From Rhizophagus sp. LPA8_4_AMF (taxonomy: Eukaryota; Glomeromycota; Glomeromycetes; Glomerales; Glomeraceae), in contig JADRCO010000943.1 of NCBI GenBank assembly GCA_021464525.1, positions 1 to 24,325 of the forward strand: a DNA stretch of 24,325 bases. Direction: 5' to 3'. A model generated the notes under the pieces. That model did no database searches. It was given only the letters and a program-made list of their open reading frames with translations, and was not told the origin of the DNA. Both the position numbers and the translations under genes were made by a program. Below are positions 17,763-24,325 of the stretch, piece after piece (the first letter of the stretch is position 1; every line of letters begins with the position of its first letter).

Positions 17763-19330
17763 GCATTAAATACTTGACGATATAAGTTTAACCTATAAAA
17801 AAATTAATAATATTAAAAATACTTACTTTTTTTAAAAAAAAATCTCATTTTTCTTTTCAGTATAACTATTTTCTAATATACTCTTACACAAATCTTTCAC
17901 CACAAACGGCATTAAATTTTTTTTTTTCTACAGTATATTAATAATTACAGTATATTCATAATAATTCGTATGTTTCTTTTCAGTACGCAAAATTTGTCCA
18001 TTATTTTTATCAATGGACTTCGTAAAAAAATCTTAAATGGAAAAAGTTATTTATAACTAAAAAAAAACGCACGTGTAACGTCCACGTTACGTTACAGAAA
18101 TGTTGTGTATGCAGTTGAGACGACGGACGATCTTTTCGGCCCAAGGCAAGAGCTGTTATGTTACATATTAATGCATTTTCTAGATTATGTAAAAATATAG
18201 AAATTGTTGTTACGCAATGTATTACGTTAAAAACAGAAGAGCCTAGTGTATTCTATCATGTTTAAAAATCAAATTCATTGAATACTAATTTTATATAATT
18301 TAACCATTCTAATATATATAAAAATAATTTTAATTACGTAATTTTATTTTAAAAAAATTGTTTCCATCGGAGGTTGAATTTATAATAATGGAGTAAATGA
18401 ACTACTCCGTAAAATTTAATTATAAAATGATTACAAAGATTTTTTATTTTTTAAATAAAAAAAATTTATAAATGATCAAAATTCCGAAATTCCGATAAAC
18501 TTTTCCGATACAACCTTTTTACCTTTTTAATAATTCTCATACAAAAGTATAAAAAAGCATTAACAAAAGGTGCTACAGATATTCCGAGATCTTCAGTAAA
18601 CAAACATCCCGTGGTCGGAATGTATAGATTGCGTGTTATTAAAAAATTCGTACAAATATAAACAATCACCCTATTTTTCTTAGCCCGTTATACTGTATAA
18701 TCTTATATGGAGGTAAATAAAACTTCCGGTTTTTAAACGTGTCATTTTCTATTAATAAAAAAATATTCAAATAAAGTGTAGACTGATGGTCATGTCATGT
18801 TAATCTGCTTATCATATGTTTTGGTTATTTTAACCTTTAATCACTCAATATAATTCGGGGATGAACGATATTTAATAATAACGCATGAAAATCGTCATAT
18901 TTTGTTTCCTTTATTTGTATAATTTTTTAATATTTGCTAATAATATTTTTATGGATAAAATGTTTTTTAAAAATTAATTGTTAATCATATTAATTGTTAA
19001 TTATAATGTAAAAGAAAAGAAAAGAAAAGAAAAAGATATTATTAACGGGGGTATGGCTATGATATAATGAATGGGACCATATTAATTAAACAAATTGGTA
19101 ATTGTTTTTATCCCTAAATTGGTAATCAATATGAAAAATAAATCCAAATTTTAAAAAAATTTTAAATATTTATTAACCGAAAATATTTTCCAAAAAGATA
19201 GTTTTCTAACAGAATATCCGAATTTATTCTCTGTAGAATTGTTTGAAATTTTTTTTCGGACATAAGAATAATATACTTAATTTAAATGCAATACGCCATT
19301 GTACTACATTAAGACATCAGCCACAAAACG
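17763..19330. other. Long intergenic stretch
   Basis: No gene supported. CACGTG (18070-18075) overlaps the start of a perfect palindrome GTAACGTCCACGTTAC (18075-18090). An AAAAG microsatellite of about five units is at 19010-19035. A 67-codon minus-strand frame at 18466-18669 shows no domain and is flanked by A/T runs; I do not call it a gene. Confidence 0.55.
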
Positions 19331-19338
19331 TATAAAAG
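19331..19338 (+). promoter_or_regulatory. Candidate TATA box of the F-box gene
   Basis: TATAAAAG lies 110 bases before the ATG at 19448, within a locally less AT-rich stretch, and is followed by an A-rich run. Assignment rests on motif and distance only. Confidence 0.4.
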
Positions 19339-19447
19339 TCAAGCCCACAAGCGGACAAGCCTACATTGGCGGCGCAAAAAAAAAAAAAAATTAAAAAATT
19401 TAAAAAAAAAACTGAATATTAATTCTTCCCATAAAAATATCTCGAAT

Positions 19448-20722
19448 ATGAATAAATTATTAACAGAAATATTACACCAAATTTTTAGAGAACTTTTAAA
19501 AGATACTTCTGAAGATGGATATTCTGCCTTAATGGTTAATCGTGAATGGTGTAATATTATTATTTCAATATTATGGGAAAATCCTTTCGTAAGAGGACAT
19601 CGGTTTAATCATTATAAAATTATTCGTACCCTTTTATCAACTTTAAATAATGAATCAAGATCATTATTAATCGATAATGGAATAGATTTATCAACATCAA
19701 AATCTGGTACCATATTTGATTATGCATATTTTATTCGTAATATTCCTTATGATTATATTTATAAAGGAATAAAAGATTATTTATTATCAGAATATGAAAA
19801 TGAAAATTTTGATATAAAAGTTGATAATAATTATGATTTAAAGATAAAAAATATTCGATTAATATTTCAACTATTATTATCAAATATAATAAATAAAAGT
19901 GAAGCTATTAAAACTATAAGAAGATTTCATTATGGACCTCATACGAAAGAACTTGATATTATTGAAGAAGAGATTAATATGATTCCTTATTTACCTGGTG
20001 CTAATAAAAGTTTAAAAGAATTATATGGTATTCATATTACTAGTAAATTAAATTTTACAAAATTTCAAATCGGATTATTACAAATTTGTAAAAATATCAC
20101 ATTAATTAAAATTAATTGTGAAACTATCGAATCATCTCGTTCATTGGCTTCTTTAATTCGAGAGCAAAAGAAGTTGATCATTTTAATTATCGAATTTTCT
20201 GAGGATGATATATTCGTACCTATATTAGAATCACTTGAAAATCATAAAGAATCAATCGAATATCTTTCACTTAAAAATTGTAATTTTAATATTATAAGTG
20301 ATAAGGCTTTAGAAACATTAAAATCATTTAATAAATTAGAAATTCTCGGATTAAATCATTGTACTGGATTAGATAATAAGAAATTATTACCGTTATCAAC
20401 ATCATTTCCTTTATTAAGAAAATTTACGTTTAATTATAAAAAATATTATTTATTAGAAAATTTTTTAATCGGAATTATTAGAACAGCCAATAGAAATCTA
20501 CGTAAGATAACTTTGGATTGTTTTACATCGAAAATTATTGAAGCAATATTAAAATATGCGACAAATTTTAATTCTTGTGAACTCGGACGAAGTGAATTTT
20601 CATCGATTGAAGTATTAAACAAACAATATGTAGATTTTACGACAAGATTACGAAATTATAATAATAATAATGAGGTTCACTTTTATCATAAAAACTTGAA
20701 CCTTTTGGAATCTTTGCCTTAA
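19448..20722 (+). CDS. F-box protein with leucine-rich repeats
   Basis: 424 residues, no intron needed. Residues 3-47 fit an F-box: L-T-E-I-L-H-Q-I-F-R-E-L, then S-A-L-M-V-N-R-E-W-C and I-L-W-E-N-P-F, the helix pattern that binds Skp1 in SCF ubiquitin ligases. From about 195 onward, repeated L-x-x-L-x-L-x-x-C/N motifs (for example Y-L-S-L-K-N-C and I-L-G-L-N-H-C-T-G-L) show degenerate leucine-rich repeats that would select substrates. The architecture is that of the large F-box families of Glomeromycotina, which are usually slightly longer. The C-terminus (Y-N-N-N-N-E-V-H-F-Y) is Asn-rich and may be shortened. It acts probably in cytosol or nucleus; the substrate is unknown. Function is from family knowledge. 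Confidence 0.85.
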   Translation: MNKLLTEILHQIFRELLKDTSEDGYSALMVNREWCNIIISILWENPFVRGHRFNHYKIIRTLLSTLNNESRSLLIDNGIDLSTSKSGTIFDYAYFIRNIPYDYIYKGIKDYLLSEYENENFDIKVDNNYDLKIKNIRLIFQLLLSNIINKSEAIKTIRRFHYGPHTKELDIIEEEINMIPYLPGANKSLKELYGIHITSKLNFTKFQIGLLQICKNITLIKINCETIESSRSLASLIREQKKLIILIIEFSEDDIFVPILESLENHKESIEYLSLKNCNFNIISDKALETLKSFNKLEILGLNHCTGLDNKKLLPLSTSFPLLRKFTFNYKKYYLLENFLIGIIRTANRNLRKITLDCFTSKIIEAILKYATNFNSCELGRSEFSSIEVLNKQYVDFTTRLRNYNNNNEVHFYHKNLNLLESLP

Positions 20723-22091
20723 AAAAAATATTTAAAATATAATATAAATTAAGAACAATATAAATGATACTGTAATTTTAATAAATATTTTAAGTAAATA
20801 GAATAATTTAAGAAAAGTGATAGTTTTACTTTATTTAAGCTAATATAGGAACTAATTAAGAAAGTTAATGACGTAAGAATTAACCTAATTTGTATTATTT
20901 AATAAATTTACTATATAAAAAAATTTTTAGAATACGCCGAATACGCTTAGTCAGCTTAGTCATAAAAGTGGCGTTCATATTGTATTTTGACGATGATCAT
21001 ACTTTTTATTATAAGCCATTATAAGCCGCAGTATTATTTAAATTTAGATTCAAAGAGTACCCAATAGCAAAATTTTCGTAAAAAAAAACTTGGAATTGAT
21101 TGAAATTTATGATAAAATTTTAAGAAATTAGAGATATTATAGCTTAAATTCATACCGTATTTTTAAATGGCCAGTGGCGTCATTCGTACGAGCCGAAAAA
21201 TCAACCTTATATATTTACCGTAATAAACGTTAATTTATATTTACTTTGATTATATTAAACTGATTAATATAATAAATACCAGTAAATATAATAAATAATA
21301 ATATAACTTTAAAATTTTATATATGTATGTACTACAATATCGATGTACCGTAGATCAATATTCATCGCAAAGTTAAGTTTGAACGATAATTTTTTACACG
21401 GTCACACGATTACCTAACCCTATATTCCGTTTATTAAATTAGGATAAACAAAAAAAAAGTGGTATTTTAAATATTCAAAAATTCGCTACCTTGCCATTTT
21501 CTAATTTTTTTAAATCTTTATTTTTAATAAAATTATCAAAAAATTCGTCTTCGTTAAGATTAAAAAAGAATATGGTCTTTCGAAAGAGATAATACGAAAA
21601 TAGAATAATTAAATTAGGGATTACTTCACGTATTAAATAGGTGACTCGACTGACTCGTATAATAGCTTATCAACAATTTGTAGTTTATAAAAGCAAGTAA
21701 TAGGTTAAACAAGATTAGTAAAATAGCGCCTATTGGTTATAAAAAAAAATAAAAAAAATTAATAAATACAATAATATCTTCAAATAGTTAATGATAGACT
21801 TTTAGACTAATGGGTTAATGGTTCATTTTCAAATTATTGGATTTATTTCCAATTCCAATCGTTTATTTATTGAATTGAGCAAAATTATTTTTTATTATGG
21901 AATATTATTTGCTATTACCATGAAATCAAATACATATTATTAATACTATAAACTATTAGGAATTATTTATCTAATTATTGGTGCCACACTGCCACACCCC
22001 TTTTTGAAATTCAACAATCTGTTCTTCATTTAGAATTTATAACAACCAGAAATAAGAAATATCAGCTAATGACCTGTAATTGTCAAGTGAT
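20723..22091. other. Intergenic, nothing recognised
   Basis: AT-rich, with all frames interrupted. I found no gene, RNA gene or convincing repeat. Confidence 0.6.
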
Positions 22092-22757
22092 TTATACAGC
22101 TGACCAATATTTTTCTAAAGCATTAAGGAGTTTATTTAATGGCTTTTCGAAATCTTTCATTTCATTTGGAAGCGACTTTAGCTGTTCCTTTGCTTGGATT
22201 AATGTTTGTCCACTATTGTGACACTCTGCATTACCTCTCATTTTTATCCTCATTAACAGCTCGAATTCTGTAATTGTTATTTGATCATCCTTTAAAATAT
22301 TTTCTAATTGTGTAATATACCTTCTGTAATTTTCACTGAAATCTGATTTTTCCAACCTTATCTTACTGTCAAAAGCATTTGATATTTGAACCCAAGTCTC
22401 AAGGCCTAATTTAACTTTTATTTTTTTGATAAAACTTGTGATCCAATCTCTATAGCAGCTTAAACCTTCTTTAGTTTTCAATAAATTTAATATTTCCCCC
22501 GTAATAGTAAATGTATCACGTATGGTTTCATTTTGTCGTTCCATAATTTGAAGTATTTGATTAGAATTATCTTCTAGTTTTTCAACGTCCCCTCTATATT
22601 GATCCCAGGCTTCTTCATCTAAGTCCTCATTAACGTTTTTAAATAAAATCTTTTGCTCTCGACTTTTGACTTGTAAGGAATTCTTAACAGAAGAATTTAT
22701 ATGCCTTAAACTATTCAAATTATTCTGGATGTTGTTAATTTTATCGATTCTATTCAT
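22092..22757 (-). CDS. Hypothetical helical protein
   Basis: 221 residues from ATG at 22757 to a stop at 22092. It is rich in Lys, Glu, Asn, Leu and Ile, with almost no Pro and few Gly. Residues 1-100 have heptad-like spacing (for example I-N-N-I-Q-N-N-L-N-S-L and V-E-K-L-E-D-N-S-N-Q-I-L-Q-I-M), suggesting coiled coil. Residues 165-218 (I-T-E-F-E-L-L-M-R-I-K ... E-C-H-N-S-G ... L-N-K-L-L-N-A-L-E-K-Y-W) look like the conserved C-terminal block of short Glomeromycotina proteins I have seen but cannot name. No membrane segment and no enzyme motif. A single exon, alone in its neighbourhood. It is probably a real gene, of unknown role. Confidence 0.65.
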   Translation of the reverse strand: MNRIDKINNIQNNLNSLRHINSSVKNSLQVKSREQKILFKNVNEDLDEEAWDQYRGDVEKLEDNSNQILQIMERQNETIRDTFTITGEILNLLKTKEGLSCYRDWITSFIKKIKVKLGLETWVQISNAFDSKIRLEKSDFSENYRRYITQLENILKDDQITITEFELLMRIKMRGNAECHNSGQTLIQAKEQLKSLPNEMKDFEKPLNKLLNALEKYWSAV

Positions 22758-22796
22758 TGTTGAAAAAAAATTATTAGTAAGAAAATGTTCTTGTTT

Positions 22797-22876
22797 AATA
22801 CGAAGGAGTTTAGTACAAAAGAGTTTTAATACGAAAGAGTTTTAAGGAAAGGTCGAGATATTTATATCCTTTATAT
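22797..22876 (-). promoter_or_regulatory. Upstream region of the helical protein gene: repeats and TATA-like sites
   Basis: Three related units of 15-16 bases lie at 22797-22811, 22812-22827 and 22828-22843 (AATACGAAGGAGTTT, AGTACAAAAGAGTTTT, AATACGAAAGAGTTTT). Further upstream on the minus strand are two TATAAA sites in ATATAAAGGATATAAAT (about 22861-22877), some 105-120 bases from the ATG. A promoter role is inferred. Confidence 0.4.
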
Positions 22877-22877
22877 C

Positions 22878-23347
22878 CACAGCGTATCATAGTATCATAC
22901 GCTATCATAATGAAGTATAGGTTATTACATTTTGACTAATAATAAGCTACAACAGATAAATGTTAACGAAAAAATTAAAAAAAACTGACCCATCATATAG
23001 AATGTATCGCGATGAATGGCTTAAATAACCATTATAACAAACTATTATCTCATTATTATGTAATGGCTAATAATTAGTTATAATTATGATTTAATGATTA
23101 ATAATGAATCATAATTACTTAACCAATTTGTAATTAATATCCCTTAATACATACGTCATATTATTTTGAACTGTTAGCGCAGTTAAATGGAAAAATAAAG
23201 AAAACGAAACTTAAACATATATTTTATTGCTCAAATTTTCATTACATCTTATACGTTAACTACTCTACAGTTTCCAATATTTCCTTATAAAAATGACGGG
23301 AAAGAAAGCTAACAAAAGGAAAAGTAAATGAAACTGGTCTAATGTAG
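22878..23347. other. Intergenic with AT hairpin
   Basis: TAATTATGATT (23081-23091) and AATCATAATTA (23107-23117) form a perfect 11-base inverted repeat with a 15-base loop. A 12-codon start (M-T-G-K-K-A-N-K-R-K-S-K) at 23293 stops at once and may be the broken 5' end of the following gene fragment. Confidence 0.45.
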
Positions 23348-24325
23348 AACAATAATGTAAATCAATCAACATCTAAGGAGATCAACACGGATAATCCAAA
23401 TATAGATACGTTTGAAAGTTCAAAGACCCATGAAAATCAACCAAGTACCATTGAACTACAAAATATGAGATTAAACAAAAGAGAAATTCCATATTATCAT
23501 TCCCACTTACCGTATTAAGACAGAAGCTAAAAATGTAGTTAGATCGGCTTTTTCAAATAATAACGGATACACTACAGATGAATATACCAATTACATTCAG
23601 TGGCTTTTTTCCAAAAAAACGATAAGAGGTGCATACGTAAATACTATTAATGGAAAATTAAAACCGATATTTTTGTTTCAGATGGTAATATATTTTTATG
23701 CAAAAAAATTACTCATGTAACGTACTTATAATTAGTCAAAAAGTTGGTAATATAACCGAAACGTTCATATGATTATTTAGTAATCATGTGGCAGTCTAAT
23801 TATTTTCACATGAGTCATTGTATATTAAGCTTATGCAAACTTTTTCATATACTTGAATGAGTCATATTTTCAAGCAGATTCGGAATAAAATTTATCCGTT
23901 AAACATTTATAATAATAATGACTCCTCATAAAATAAATGAGCACGTCATCCATAAAATATGTAATTAACTACTTTTGTAAGACATTTAAAAACAGCACTT
24001 ATATGATTTCCCTAGCCACGAGCGTCACTTAGTGCGACCAATATAAATTTTTGTGTTCAGATCATATGAAATTTTGTACACCAAATCATACACTAATATG
24101 TTTATTAAATAGATATTATCATTAGCTTGGTTGTATAAACCATTCCGAAGAAGCTGTAGATAATACAGTTCTTATTTCTTATGACAATTATGACAAGATA
24201 GTTTCTGTTGATATTTTTTCAGCATCAAAGAATTTATCTTGTCATTTGCTTGATACGCAAACTGAAGTAGATAATAAACCACCTTTGCTTCTCCACTCTA
24301 CTTATCATGAAATTCATGATGAGCT
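23348..24325 (+). pseudogene. Broken or partial gene at the right edge, unknown family
   Basis: Three coding-like segments follow each other. The first, 23348-23515 (polar, T-F-E-S-S-K-T-H-E-N-Q), stops at TAA. The second overlaps it in a different frame from 23475, containing R-I-K-T-E-A-K-N-V-V-R-S-A-F and Y-T-N-Y-I-Q-W-L-F. It reaches a possible donor ATG/GTAATA at 23685. The third starts at the acceptor CATTAG/CTTGG (24126) in matching phase, reads E-E-A-V-D-N-T-V-L-I-S-Y-D-N-Y-D, and is open to the window end. The change of frame between the first two suggests a frameshift or a missed intron. I do not recognise the family. Confidence 0.4.

Noticed and set aside
18466..18669. 67-codon minus-strand frame
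   Set aside because: No recognisable domain, low-complexity flanks, no promoter signal.
19010..19035. AAAAG run as a regulatory or CRISPR-like repeat
   Set aside because: A simple microsatellite without spacers.

Overview
The window is eukaryotic, AT-rich DNA with short introns (about 75-130 bases, GT...AG), long low-complexity intergenic stretches and many small repeats. Protein style points to an arbuscular mycorrhizal fungus (Glomeromycotina, Rhizophagus-like): tyrosine-kinase-like (TKL-type) kinase domains with long private C-terminal extensions, an F-box protein of the short Glomeromycotina type, an HMG-box-like exon, and decayed copies of the same kinase family. This assignment is from memory of those families, not from a search.

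Layout. Positions 1-814 hold a transposon end and a long perfect-looking hairpin. Positions 815-6787 hold a head-to-head pair: gene A1 (minus strand, MACPF-like protein) and gene B1 (plus strand, four exons, degenerate kinase domain joined to a second MACPF-like region), about 200 bases apart. Positions 6788-8195 are intergenic with small repeats. Positions 8196-14603 hold a second copy of the same pair, A2 and B2, in the same arrangement. B2 appears to carry an additional terminal exon resembling an HMG box. From 14604 to 19447 there is no intact gene, only an orphan coding fragment, a SINE/LINE-like retroinsertion with clear target-site duplications, a kinase pseudogene, and a MITE-like element. 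An F-box/leucine-rich protein lies at 19448-20722 (+), an unknown coiled-coil-type protein at 22092-22757 (-), and a broken or partial gene runs off the right edge.

How the genes may work together. Both A proteins carry the spacing of the MACPF signature (Y-G-x10-G-G) followed by the family's W...S-L and P-I-x-x-[IL] C-terminal block. Both B proteins carry a shortened version of the same region after a kinase fold that lacks the glycine loop and has G-F-G instead of D-F-G. My main inference is that A and B are a divergently transcribed, co-duplicated pair: a possible pore-forming-type effector plus a pseudokinase-linked partner. This resembles in outline the sensor/executor pairs of cell-death or allorecognition systems. 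The sequence shows the architecture and the duplication; the function is inference.
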